Shown: piece by piece, positions 44,591 to 53,326 of the stretch
Layout: every line of letters begins with the position of its first letter
How positions within the stretch are numbered: position 1 is the stretch's first letter
From: Halobacillus halophilus DSM 2266
Lineage (GTDB): Bacteria > Bacillota > Bacilli > Bacillales > Halobacillaceae
Direction: 5' to 3'
DNA: 64,000 nucleotides
Assembly: GCF_000284515.1 (NCBI RefSeq)
Contig: NC_017668.1
Location: forward strand, 1,364,001-1,428,000
The notes under the pieces: model-generated
The model's input: only the letters and a program-made list of their open reading frames with translations
Told to the model about the DNA's origin: nothing
Databases searched by the model: none
Position numbers and translations under genes: made by a program

Positions 44591-44619
44591 CATTCTGTTG
44601 TTATAAGGAGTAACTTCGT

Positions 44620-46116
44620 TTATTTTACAGGCTCCAGCAAACCAAGGGTGCGTGAGGTAGAATCATGAACCCGCTCCAGCAGCTCAGGGTTATCCTCCAG
44701 GGATTCGCCGTAGGAAGGGATGATTTCTTTCAGCTTCGGATCCCAGGACTCACGATACTCTGGGAAGCACTTGTGTAAGACCTCGAGCATAATGGAAACG
44801 GAAACCGATGCCCCTGGTGATTCGCCAAGAAGAGCCGCCATGGTACGGTCTTCTGCGTGAATCAATTTGGTACCGAACTGGAGAGCACCGCGGCCGCCTT
44901 CTTCTGTATCCTCAATCAATTGAACGCGCTGTCCGGCTACGAGCAGGTCCCAGTCTTCATTGGATGCATTCGGAACAAAATTCCGCAGCTCTTCCATCCG
45001 GTCCTTTTTGGACATCTTCAGCTGCATTGCCAAATATTTGATCAGGGAGGTGTTTTTTGCGCCGGCTGCGAGCATTGTCAGCACATTTGTCGGCTTCACC
45101 GAACCGAACAGATCCATCATCGATCCGGTTTTCAAAAATTTAGGTGTAAACCCGGCGAACGGTCCGTACAACAGCGTGTCTTTTCCTTCAATATGGCGAC
45201 GGTCCAGGTGCGGGACAGTCATCGGCGGAGTGCCGGCCGGTTCTTTTCCATATACTTTGGAATGGTGCTGCTTCACGACTTCCGGGTTGTCACAGACGAG
45301 GAATTCACCGCTGATCGGAAATCCGCCGATGCGCTTGCTTTCGGGAATGCCTGTTTTTTGCAGCAATGGCAGGGCGCCGCCACCTGCACCGATAAAGGCG
45401 AAGGAAGAGGTATGCTCTTCGATGGTTTCTTCTTTAAGGTTTCGTACTTTAACTTCCCATGCTCCGTCTGCTCTTTGTTGAATATCATCGACGGAATGAT
45501 TGTAACGGATCTCTATATTGTCTTGCTTCTCTAAGTGTTTCAGCATTTGACGAGTTAGTTCTCCAAAATTAACATCTGTGCCATGGTCGAATTTCGTTGC
45601 CGCGATCGGCTCTTCAGTGGAACGGCCCTCCATCATTAAAGGAATCCATTCCTTGATGCGTTCGGGGTCTATGGTAAACTCCATCCCCTGAAACTGAGGA
45701 TGATCTTTCAGGGCTTCAACCCGCTTCGTCAAAAATTCTACGTGATCTTTACCGTAAACAAAGCTTATGTGAGGCAAGGGACGGATAAAATCTTCAGGAT
45801 TCTGAAGATCGCCCTGCTCGACCAGGTGGGCCCACATTTGTCTGGAAACCTGGAATTGTTCGTTGATTTTTACCGCCTTGCTAATGTCCAGGGAGCCGTC
45901 CGGCTGTTCAGGTGTATAGTTCAGTTCGCAGAGAGCGGCGTGTCCGGTTCCGGCATTATTCCATTCATTAGAACTTTCCTGTCCGGCGGAGTCGAGCTTC
46001 TCGAACAGGGTGATGCGCCATTCCGGTTCTAATTTGTGCAGAAGCGTGGCCAGTGTCGCGCTCACGACACCTGCACCGATCAGGATCACGTCACTCGTTG
46101 TGTGGTTATGATTCAT
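44620..46116 (-). CDS. mqo: Malate:quinone oxidoreductase
   Basis: This FAD-dependent peripheral membrane enzyme (498 aa) oxidises L-malate to oxaloacetate and passes electrons to quinone. The N-terminal dinucleotide-binding motif is [16 protein letters not shown]. Family stretches are [55 protein letters not shown] and [16 protein letters not shown] near the C terminus. The start at 46116 follows AGGAGG; the upstream extension has no ribosome binding site. The promoter region carries a LutR-type operator and a cre site. Confidence 0.93.
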   Translation of the reverse strand: MNHNHTTSDVILIGAGVVSATLATLLHKLEPEWRITLFEKLDSAGQESSNEWNNAGTGHAALCELNYTPEQPDGSLDISKAVKINEQFQVSRQMWAHLVEQGDLQNPEDFIRPLPHISFVYGKDHVEFLTKRVEALKDHPQFQGMEFTIDPERIKEWIPLMMEGRSTEEPIAATKFDHGTDVNFGELTRQMLKHLEKQDNIEIRYNHSVDDIQQRADGAWEVKVRNLKEETIEEHTSSFAFIGAGGGALPLLQKTGIPESKRIGGFPISGEFLVCDNPEVVKQHHSKVYGKEPAGTPPMTVPHLDRRHIEGKDTLLYGPFAGFTPKFLKTGSMMDLFGSVKPTNVLTMLAAGAKNTSLIKYLAMQLKMSKKDRMEELRNFVPNASNEDWDLLVAGQRVQLIEDTEEGGRGALQFGTKLIHAEDRTMAALLGESPGASVSVSIMLEVLHKCFPEYRESWDPKLKEIIPSYGESLEDNPELLERVHDSTSRTLGLLEPVK

Positions 46117-46373
46117 GTTATTCCTCCTCTTATGGTTAAACAGCCTGTAACTGTATCGGGCGTTATCGTCCATTCGTTATGTTGATCCCGATGATCATCC
46201 GCTTGTATCTTACCGTTATTGTTGGGCGGGCGCGATGCCTTTTCTTTTTTTATACATATCCGGCGCAGCATCATGGTTGCCTCTATGTACCTTGCTAAAA
46301 GCAGCGTATACCTTGATCCATTCGCTCCTATAGAAAGGCAGCATGGATTCTTGTGTCACCAACATAGGTAAGG

Positions 46374-46384
46374 TCATCAGATGA
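46374..46384. promoter_or_regulatory. LutR-type operator (mqo side)
   Basis: TCATCAGATGA, inside GGTCATCAGATGAC, exactly fits the TCATC-N1-GATGA motif reported for the GntR-family lactate regulator LutR of B. subtilis. It lies about 260 bases upstream of mqo. Confidence 0.7.
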
Positions 46385-46410
46385 CTTTATAATTCTCATT
46401 TTAGCACGGG

Positions 46411-46426
46411 TAGAAATCGCTTTCAA
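46411..46426 (-). promoter_or_regulatory. cre site (mqo side)
   Basis: On the minus strand TTGAAAGCGATTTCTA matches the cre consensus at 15 of 16 positions. It lies upstream of the mqo promoter region, close to the LutR-type operator. Confidence 0.6.
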
Positions 46427-46543
46427 TAAAAAGCTGAATGGCTCATTCTATTAGGGTTTCATGGTGAGGACCGAAAATAGGGGAAGAGATCGAATTTATG
46501 TGAAAATTGTGGAATCGGTGATAACTTCCTATTGAAAACATCT

Positions 46544-46559
46544 TTGTAAGCGGTTACCA
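46544..46559 (+). promoter_or_regulatory. cre site (lctP side)
   Basis: TTGTAAGCGGTTACCA matches the cre consensus at 15 of 16 positions and lies just 12 bases before the second LutR-type operator. Confidence 0.65.
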
Positions 46560-46569
46560 TAAGTAATAT

Positions 46570-46584
46570 GGTCATCAGATGACC
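46570..46584. promoter_or_regulatory. LutR-type operator (lctP side)
   Basis: GGTCATCAGATGACC is a perfect inverted repeat about an A and contains TCATCAGATGA. A likely promoter (TTGACA at about 46595) starts directly downstream, so the site overlaps the upstream edge of the lctP promoter. Confidence 0.72.
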
Positions 46585-46656
46585 GTATCAACTATTGACA
46601 ATCAAAGTTCGTTTAAGGAATAAGAAAATCAATGTAAGGAAAGAGGAGGAGATCAA

Positions 46657-48243
46657 ATGTTGATGGTGGTGGCACTAAGTGCTGTGATTGTTCCCTTTCT
46701 GTTGCTGGTTTTATTGCGTATGCCAGCGATCAAAGGGATGTCCATCAGTGCTGTAGTGGTAATTATTTTAGCGATGACTGTATGGGGAATGGAAGGCCAG
46801 GTGATTGCTTCTTCCATCCTGCAGGGCGTACATAAAACCCTGACGATCTTATTAATACTATTTGGAGCGCTTGTGTTATTGAACACCCTTCGTAACACCG
46901 GAGCGGTAACCCGTATCAATCAGGGATTTCAAAGTATTTCCCAGGACATGAGGGTTCAGCTTATTTTTGTCGCTTTTTTATTCGGGTCATTAATTGAGGG
47001 AGCGGCAGGATTCGGTGCACCGGCCATGGTGACGGCTCCGTTAATGCTTGCCCTTGGCTTCAGGCCGCTGGCAGCGGTGGCGACAGCCCTAATTGCGGAT
47101 AGTACGGCCGTGGCCTTTGGAGCGGTGGGAACGCCGGTACTGGTCGGACTCAGCACTTTGCCCGATGCGGGTACTGCTTTTTTCAAGGAGGTTGGCGTAA
47201 CGGTCACCCTGATTGATTTATTCGCGGGCACATTTATTCCATTTATTTTAGTCGTTGTGCTGACCTTGTTTTTCGGAAAAGGGAAGGGAATAAAAGATGC
47301 CCTCGTGATGATCCCGTGGACGCTGCTCATTGGGATCACGTATAATGTTTCAGCTCTTGTGTACGCCACTTTGTTTGGACCGGAATTTGTAGCGATTCTG
47401 GGATCCTTGACCGGGCTCGTGGTCGCAGCTATAACAGCCAGAAAGGGATGGCTTCTTCCATCCACTGTATGGACAGATGCTAAACAGGAGGATTTCAAGG
47501 ATAATGAAGAAAAATCCGAGATGGGATTGATCCGGGCATGGTTTCCTTACATTATTGTCGTGGCTCTGCTGTTACTTACACGTATTGTTCCGTGGTTTAA
47601 GGAATTTACACAGACGGCTATCGATTTATCGTGGTCGAACATTTTAGGCGTGGACGGAATTGCGTCAAGCTGGGCCGTATTATACTCGCCTGGAACGGTG
47701 CTGGTCGTCGCAGCCCTATTAGCCCTGCTTGTGCAGCGAAAATCGTTTAACCATTTTGGGCGGGCGGCCAAGCAATCGCTGTCCACGATGAAAATAACCG
47801 CGGTTACATTATCGGCAACGCTTGCTATGGTGCATGTGTTCAGTAATTCCGGGATGAATATGAATGATTTAATGAGCATGCCAAGTTATATTGCTGAGGG
47901 AATGGCGGCTGCTTTTGGGCCGATGTGGATTTTCGCCGCACCGTTTCTCGGGGAACTGGGCTCCTTTATAACGGGAAGTGCCACGGTTTCAACCCTTACT
48001 TTCTCACCGATTCAGTACAATATAGCGGAGGCTACAGATGCGAACCTTAAGGTGGTGCTCGCCGCACAGCTCGTAGGTGCTGGAGCGGGGAACATGATCT
48101 GTGTCCATAATGTGGTCGCGGCAAGCGCTGTCGCAGGTATGGAAGGGGAAGAAGGAAACGTCATCCGAAAAACCCTGGGACCTGCTTTGCTTTATGGGGT
48201 GCTTGTCGGCATCGGCGGATTTATTTTAATGGGGATTTTGTAA
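46657..48243 (+). CDS. lctP: L-lactate permease
   Basis: This LctP-family lactate/H+ symporter (528 aa) has about 13-14 membrane helices. Family hallmarks are [32 protein letters not shown] and the C-terminal [19 protein letters not shown] and [28 protein letters not shown] precedes the ATG. The divergent mqo gene and the shared LutR-type and cre sites indicate joint use: lactate enters through LctP, and malate oxidation by Mqo supports the cycle. In B. subtilis the equivalent gene is also named lutP. Confidence 0.92.
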   Translation: MLMVVALSAVIVPFLLLVLLRMPAIKGMSISAVVVIILAMTVWGMEGQVIASSILQGVHKTLTILLILFGALVLLNTLRNTGAVTRINQGFQSISQDMRVQLIFVAFLFGSLIEGAAGFGAPAMVTAPLMLALGFRPLAAVATALIADSTAVAFGAVGTPVLVGLSTLPDAGTAFFKEVGVTVTLIDLFAGTFIPFILVVVLTLFFGKGKGIKDALVMIPWTLLIGITYNVSALVYATLFGPEFVAILGSLTGLVVAAITARKGWLLPSTVWTDAKQEDFKDNEEKSEMGLIRAWFPYIIVVALLLLTRIVPWFKEFTQTAIDLSWSNILGVDGIASSWAVLYSPGTVLVVAALLALLVQRKSFNHFGRAAKQSLSTMKITAVTLSATLAMVHVFSNSGMNMNDLMSMPSYIAEGMAAAFGPMWIFAAPFLGELGSFITGSATVSTLTFSPIQYNIAEATDANLKVVLAAQLVGAGAGNMICVHNVVAASAVAGMEGEEGNVIRKTLGPALLYGVLVGIGGFILMGIL

Positions 48244-48549
48244 AAAGAAAGAGCAATAGCTAGAATACTGGGAACATGGAGTTGGGCTGAAGAAATAGAA
48301 TTATTATAAAATGAGTAAGCCTTGCTTAGACTAGTAAGCATCTTTCGGGTTATCTGGATATGCTTATCGATTTCACATTAAAAGCTTTTGTTTGTGTATG
48401 TGAACTGTAATGAATTCTGGTTAGCATGTTTACGAAAATGATTGGCTAATGTTGTTGATTAAAAGTTTCATACCCCGTAATAATAGGCCACATAAAAAAA
48501 GACGCAGCCTTTAGTATTTAATTACAAAAGGCTGGGTCTTTTTAGAGTT
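48244..48549. other. Intergenic region after lctP
   Basis: No gene is seen in the 306 bases between the convergent lctP and KGG genes. A terminator lies at 48495-48545. Confidence 0.65.
48495..48545 (+). terminator. Terminator between convergent lctP and KGG genes
   Basis: AAAAAAAGACGCAGCCTTT pairs with AAAGGCTGGGTCTTTTT around a 17-base loop, with T runs on both strands, so it can serve both genes. Confidence 0.85.
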
Positions 48550-48960
48550 TTAGGAAGATTTCACCCAGTAGGCTGCTTCATTTTCTGAAGGAGAAGGTGG
48601 GAATTGGTCGCCTTCACTCAGGCTGATTTCCTTATTATTATCGCTTTTATTTCCGTTTACGAGTTTATCTACTTTATAGTTACCGGATTCTGGAGCTTTT
48701 TCGCCAGTTTTAAATTGTTGGTTTGACGTATTGTTTGTGGAAGTAGTAGTATAACCATTTCCTGAGTTACGGCCGCCTTTCTGACCGATTTCCTCAAAAT
48801 GTTCCTTGCTGTATTCCTTGCTGGTCGTTTCGCCGCCTTTTTGACCAATGTTCTCGAAGTGTTCTTGATCGTATTTACGGCTTGTTTTCTCTCCGCCTTT
48901 ACGACCTGCTTCTTCCGTAGTCATCGATTGATTTTGGTTTTGGTTATTGTTCTTAGCCAT
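48550..48960 (-). CDS. KGG-repeat stress protein with YjzC-like tail
   Basis: This 136-aa hydrophilic protein has three KGG (GsiB/stress-induced) repeats: EEAGRKGGEKTS, ENIGQKGGETTS and EEIGQKGGRNSG. An Asn/Thr-rich linker follows, then a C-terminal stretch FKTGEKAPESGNYKVD..LSEGDQFPPS that looks like the small YjzC family. KGG proteins are desiccation/general-stress proteins, controlled by SigB in B. subtilis. Of three possible starts, the ATG at 48960 has the best spacing (9 bases) from AAGGAGG. A GTTTAA/GTGGTA pair (minus strand, 49021-48996) could be a SigB-like promoter, which is tentative. Confidence 0.8.
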   Translation of the reverse strand: MAKNNNQNQNQSMTTEEAGRKGGEKTSRKYDQEHFENIGQKGGETTSKEYSKEHFEEIGQKGGRNSGNGYTTTSTNNTSNQQFKTGEKAPESGNYKVDKLVNGNKSDNNKEISLSEGDQFPPSPSENEAAYWVKSS

Positions 48961-49132
48961 TTTCATCAACCTCCTTGAATAGTATGTAAAATATTTACCA
49001 CTATTTGGATGTAGGTTAAACCCAGTTTTCTATTTGTAATGTTTTTTTAATATAATTTAAGTGGGCTCTTCGTGAAAAAAATCGTGTAGTAGGGAAAATT
49101 GTCATAAAAACAAGAGAAAAAATAGAAAAGGT

Positions 49133-49176
49133 AAGCCTATACCCTCTCCTTGTATGAGAAGATATAGGCTTTTTTT
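49133..49176 (+). terminator. Terminator-like hairpin upstream of the ATP-grasp gene
   Basis: AAGCCTATA pairs with TATAGGCTT across a 21-base loop and is followed by a T7 run on the plus strand. No plus-strand gene lies upstream within this interval, so it ends a short leader or a small RNA, or blocks antisense transcription from lctP. Confidence 0.7.
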
Positions 49177-49246
49177 ACATTTATTGTGTGTAAACTTTGT
49201 TATATGGGTAAAGTTTCTTAGAAAGTGAAAAAGGAGTGGGTCAGTC

Positions 49247-50698
49247 ATGTTAATCAATTATCAAGCAAATACATTTTTCGATGAAATGATGGATCAATCA
49301 GGAAACCCTAAGCACCACTACAAAGCTTTTAACGACATAATTTCAAAGGCTTCTGCAGAAGAATTGCAAAAAAGACAGGAAAGAGCACAGTTACACTTTT
49401 TAAAGCAGGGCATTACTTTTAATAAGGATGGTGATGACGCCGAACGGACGCCTCCCTTTGATTTTGTTCCGATCATCATTCCAGAAGAGAAGTGGAAAGA
49501 GGTCGAGAAAGGATTAAAGCAGAGAGTCGAGGCGTTAAGTCACTTTCTAGAAGATATTTATGGTGAAAAGAAGATTATTAAAGAAGAAGTTGTGCCGAAA
49601 GAGCTAATCGAGAACAGCGCCTACTATAATGAAGAGCAGGCTAAAGGTATGGACATGCCGCTTAGTCATCCACTATTTATAGCGGGCATTGATCTTATAC
49701 GTGATGAAAACGGCGAATACCGAGTATTAGAAGATAATCTGCGCAATCCTTCCGGTATCTCGTATGTTTATCAAAATCGGCAGGTAATCAGAAAAGTGTA
49801 TCCAGAACTGTTTGAGCACTATCGTGTGCTCCCTTTGGAAAATCAGTTTAAAGAGCTGGAAAAGGCTCTGTTCAGCTATGCACCGGATAATGCTTCATCT
49901 TCACCTCAGGCGGTGTTATTAACGACAGGCATATATAACTCCGCTTATTATGAACACTTTTTTCTTGCAAAGCAGCTTGGGATTGAATTAGTTGAAGGAA
50001 GTGACCTTGTCGTCGAGAATGACATCGTCTATAAGGAAACAACCAGCGGGCTTGAGCGTGTCGATATTATTTATCGAAGAATTGATGATGAAGACCTGGA
50101 CCCGGAAGCCTTTCGATCAGATTCTGAAGTTGGTGTACCCGGTCTTATGAGGGCTTACCACCAGGGGAATGTGACCATTTTAAATGGAGTGGGCATCGGG
50201 GCAGCAGATGATAAGGCGATTTATGCTTACGTACCTGAGATGATTCGCTATTACTTGAATGAAGAGCCGATTCTTAAGAATGTAACCACCTATTTTTTAA
50301 GAGATTCAGAGCAAAGAGATTATGTGTTAAAGAATCTTGAGAAACTCGTCATTAAAAATGTAGGGTCTTCTGGCGGTGATGATATGATGATTGGTCCAAA
50401 CGCCTCTGAAGAAGAATTAACGACATTTCGGCAAAAAATTCAGGAAAATCCAAATGAATACATTGCCCAGCCTACCATTGAATTGTCACGGGCTCCGGCT
50501 CTTCAAGAAGGGGAATTCCGTCCCCGTCATATAGACTTAAGAATTTTTGCGATGAAGGGGAAAGAAATCAATGTTCTGCCTGGAGGACTTTCCAGAGTGG
50601 CTTTGAAGGAAGATAACCTTGTGGTGAACTCTTCTCAGGGTGGCGGATTTAAGGATATTTGGATAACAACCTCAGAAGGAGGAAAGGACGATGCTTAG
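49247..50698 (+). CDS. Circularly permuted ATP-grasp protein
   Basis: This 483-aa protein belongs to the circularly permuted ATP-grasp family (formerly DUF404/DUF407). Conserved stretches are FDFVPIIIPEEKW, GIDLIRDENGEYRVLEDNLRNPSGISYV, VDIIYRRIDDEDLDP, NGVGIGAADDKAIYAYVP, LVIKNVGSSGGDDMMIG and the C-terminal RHIDLRIFAMKG. Such enzymes probably form a peptide-like bond using ATP. They are usually encoded with an alpha-E protein, which follows here with an 8-base overlap, and often a transglutaminase, which is absent. Ribosome binding site AAAGGAG. Confidence 0.87.
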   Translation: MLINYQANTFFDEMMDQSGNPKHHYKAFNDIISKASAEELQKRQERAQLHFLKQGITFNKDGDDAERTPPFDFVPIIIPEEKWKEVEKGLKQRVEALSHFLEDIYGEKKIIKEEVVPKELIENSAYYNEEQAKGMDMPLSHPLFIAGIDLIRDENGEYRVLEDNLRNPSGISYVYQNRQVIRKVYPELFEHYRVLPLENQFKELEKALFSYAPDNASSSPQAVLLTTGIYNSAYYEHFFLAKQLGIELVEGSDLVVENDIVYKETTSGLERVDIIYRRIDDEDLDPEAFRSDSEVGVPGLMRAYHQGNVTILNGVGIGAADDKAIYAYVPEMIRYYLNEEPILKNVTTYFLRDSEQRDYVLKNLEKLVIKNVGSSGGDDMMIGPNASEEELTTFRQKIQENPNEYIAQPTIELSRAPALQEGEFRPRHIDLRIFAMKGKEINVLPGGLSRVALKEDNLVVNSSQGGGFKDIWITTSEGGKDDA

Positions 50699-51671
50699 CA
50701 GAATGGCAGATTCATGTTATTGGTTGGCTAGGTATATGGAGAGATCTGAAACCAATGCTCGAGCCCTGAGCAGCCAGCTGATTCATATGCTGGAAGAATC
50801 GGATCAGCATACATTGGACCACAACTGGGAAGTACTTCTTGACATCTGTACCTCTAAAAATGACGACGTTGAACACGATCCTGGTTTAAAGAGTGAGCAA
50901 GTGCTTAACTATCTGATAAGGAGCCGGGAAAATGATAACTCTCTTATTCTTTTGCTGGAATTGGCCAGAGAGAAAGCTAGGGAGTCCCGAACGCTTATCC
51001 CAGCTTCTATTTGGGAGATGATTAACCGCTTATATTTAGAGAAGAAGGAACAGCTGGACGGGTCTTTACATTCCAATACAATTCAGAGTCATTTAGGCGA
51101 TCTCCTTGATATGTCATCAAATTTTCAGGGAATCATCGAATCTTCCATGCTAAGAGGGGAATCTTATAACTTTATAAAAATAGGGAAGTGGATAGAACGG
51201 GCCGAAACTACCGCGCGAATTTTAAAGGTTATTTGTGAGAAGACCTTAGCGGAAAAGAACTATAAAGATATAGAGGAGTTTGATTACTGGCTTCATGCCC
51301 TCCAGTTAGCCAATGGTTATGACTCCTTTATTATGGAGCATCCATTAACGCTGAACCCTGAGGAAGTATTTACTTTTCTGATTGAAGAAGAGCGGTTTCC
51401 GCGGTCCATAACGTATTGTGTAGAGCATACTTTACGTGCTGTAGAGCAGTTAAACCCTGGAAGGAGACCTCAATATGCCGAAGAGTTAGTTCAGTTGTTA
51501 GAAAATACACAAAGGGGAATTGAACGGACAGATATTGATGAGATGTCGGTGGAGGGACTCTTACGTTTTGTTAATGGGTTCCTGGATCACTGCGATCGAA
51601 TTAATGAAGTATTCTCAGCCACTTATAATCTGGGTGGATATAAAAGTAGATCAGTGGGAAGAAGCCAATAA
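50691..51671 (+). CDS. Alpha-E domain protein
   Basis: This 326-aa all-helical protein of the alpha-E family (formerly DUF403) starts MLSRMADSCYWLARYMERSETNA, the family's N-terminal signature. A second signature is GKWIERAETTARIL and a third is NPGRRPQYAEELVQLL. It is translated from within the end of the ATP-grasp gene, so the two products probably work as a pair. The substrate and product are unknown. A terminator follows. Confidence 0.87.
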   Translation: MLSRMADSCYWLARYMERSETNARALSSQLIHMLEESDQHTLDHNWEVLLDICTSKNDDVEHDPGLKSEQVLNYLIRSRENDNSLILLLELAREKARESRTLIPASIWEMINRLYLEKKEQLDGSLHSNTIQSHLGDLLDMSSNFQGIIESSMLRGESYNFIKIGKWIERAETTARILKVICEKTLAEKNYKDIEEFDYWLHALQLANGYDSFIMEHPLTLNPEEVFTFLIEEERFPRSITYCVEHTLRAVEQLNPGRRPQYAEELVQLLENTQRGIERTDIDEMSVEGLLRFVNGFLDHCDRINEVFSATYNLGGYKSRSVGRSQ

Positions 51672-51688
51672 TGGGGACTTAATATGAA

Positions 51689-51726
51689 TAAAAAACAGTT
51701 GCTCTAAAAAGGAGCACTGTTTTTTT
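51689..51726 (+). terminator. Terminator of the ATP-grasp/alpha-E operon
   Basis: AAAAACAGTTGCTC pairs with GAGCACTGTTTTTTT around a 7-base loop. Confidence 0.9.
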
Positions 51727-51946
51727 ATGGCTGGATTATGGAAGGTAAGTTACCTCTTTATAAAAAGCTTTGTTAAAGTTTATGGTTGTCATTGCTATCT
51801 TTTTGGTTCATAGACTGTTTCCTGTGAAGGAAGAATGGATTATGGTAAAATCTATGACTAATGACAGGCAACAGAACATCGTAATGGTACTTTTGTGAGA
51901 ATAGGGAACTATGATGGTGCAACTACGATCCACCCAGGGGGAATAG

Positions 51947-53134
51947 ATGATGACTAGAAAGCTTTACTACGAAGATCCTTATCAGCTGGAATTTGACTCT
52001 ACGGTAACAAAATCAGATCGGGACGAACATGGACCTTATGTGGTACTGGAAGCCACAGCGTTTTATCCAACCGGCGGCGGACAGCCGCACGATACGGGCA
52101 CATTAAATTCCATCAAAGTAATCGATGTGGAAGAAGCCGACGGTGAAGTACGGCATTACATAGAGGAAGAATTTCCGCAAAATGGGGAAGACGTGCACGG
52201 AAGCGTCGATCCCAAGCGGCGTATCGATCATATGCAGCAGCATAGCGGTCAGCATATCATATCCGCTGTGTTTGATGATCATTACGGCATTCCGACGACG
52301 AGTTTCCACTTAGGAAGCGATACGGTGACGATTGATTTAGATACGAATCAACTCTCGGAGGAACTTTTGCAAAAAGCCGAGGAGCAAGTGAATAATATTA
52401 TACGCCGGAATATTCCTGTAGAAGCCAGGTGGATGACGGCCGATGAAGCGAATGAATACCCGCTGCGTAAACCACTGGCTGTCGAGGGGGAGGTGCGCCT
52501 TGTGATCATTCCTTACGTGGATTACAACGGGTGCGGGGGAACGCATCCCGCGTCCACGGGAGAAGTGATGGCGGTGAAATTCCTAGGCTGGACGAAAAGT
52601 AAGAAGCAGGTTCGGCTTGAGTTTGTCTGCGGATCCAGAGTGCTTGAGAAGCTCGATCAGAAACACCGGATCTTGACCGACATGAAACAGCTGGTCCCGA
52701 GACCTGAGGAGCAGCTTGTCGAGGAAGTGAGCGAGATGATTCAGGCAGGCAAGGAGAAGGATAAGCGGATTACAGAGCTTGAGGAACAGCTTCTGCATTA
52801 CGAAGCGCGCCATATTATTTCAGAAACCAAAGGAGAGCCGGTGATCCAGCGCGTCTTCAAAGACCGCCCGATTAAGTCGCTCCAGTCGCTTGGAAAAACG
52901 ATGATTGAAGAAGCTTCCGATACGTATCTCATCCTTGTCAGCGAACAGGAAGAGCAGCTGCAATTCGTCCTGGCTCACGGGGCTTCGATTGATCGCAATA
53001 TGAACGATATTGCTAAACAGGCGATGCCTCTGATTGACGGAAAAGGAGGCGGAAAGCCGCATTTTGTCCAGGGCGGCGGCAAAAAGCTGATGGACGGCAC
53101 GGACTTTTCGAATCGCGTAAAAGAATTACTATAA
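51947..53134 (+). CDS. AlaX-like alanyl-tRNA editing protein with DHHA1 domain
   Basis: This 395-aa stand-alone homologue of the AlaRS editing domain removes Ser or Gly from mischarged tRNA-Ala. Zinc ligands are His99 and His103 in QQHSGQH and Cys196 and His200 in NGCGGTH. The N-terminal beta-barrel part has ATAFYPTGGGQPHDTG. A coiled-coil region (about 250-285) links to a C-terminal DHHA1 domain with KGGGKPHFVQGGG. This is the long AlaX type. GGGGG precedes the start; ATG at 51947 or 51950 is equally possible. Confidence 0.87.
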   Translation: MMTRKLYYEDPYQLEFDSTVTKSDRDEHGPYVVLEATAFYPTGGGQPHDTGTLNSIKVIDVEEADGEVRHYIEEEFPQNGEDVHGSVDPKRRIDHMQQHSGQHIISAVFDDHYGIPTTSFHLGSDTVTIDLDTNQLSEELLQKAEEQVNNIIRRNIPVEARWMTADEANEYPLRKPLAVEGEVRLVIIPYVDYNGCGGTHPASTGEVMAVKFLGWTKSKKQVRLEFVCGSRVLEKLDQKHRILTDMKQLVPRPEEQLVEEVSEMIQAGKEKDKRITELEEQLLHYEARHIISETKGEPVIQRVFKDRPIKSLQSLGKTMIEEASDTYLILVSEQEEQLQFVLAHGASIDRNMNDIAKQAMPLIDGKGGGKPHFVQGGGKKLMDGTDFSNRVKELL

Positions 53135-53136
53135 TA

Positions 53137-53170
53137 GAAAAACTTCTTCTTCTGGTAGAAGGAGTTTTTT
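53137..53170 (+). terminator. Terminator after the AlaX-like gene
   Basis: AAAAACTTCTTCT pairs imperfectly with AGAAGGAGTTTTTT. Confidence 0.75.
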
Positions 53171-53326
53171 ATGTGGATAACGGAAACATTTTCCCTGCTG
53201 AATCGTTTTGTAGTATAATCAATTTAGAACATACGTTCCTGAACAGGGGCGTATCCGTAATAATAGATCGAAACAAAGCCAGGAAGCGCTTATGCCTCTC
53301 GTGGTTTACAGAAAGGAGAGGAGACC

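Noticed and set aside
44857-45534. 225-aa plus-strand open frame opposite mqo
   Set aside because: It is antisense to a clearly conserved mqo gene, with no ribosome binding site or family likeness.
46956-47498. 180-aa minus-strand open frame within lctP
   Set aside because: It is a low-complexity Thr/Ala/Pro-rich shadow of lctP.
53220-53326. Possible structured leader (riboswitch or T-box) before topB or the AlaX-like gene
   Set aside because: No T-box core motif or known riboswitch signature could be found in 51727-51946 or 53171-53326.
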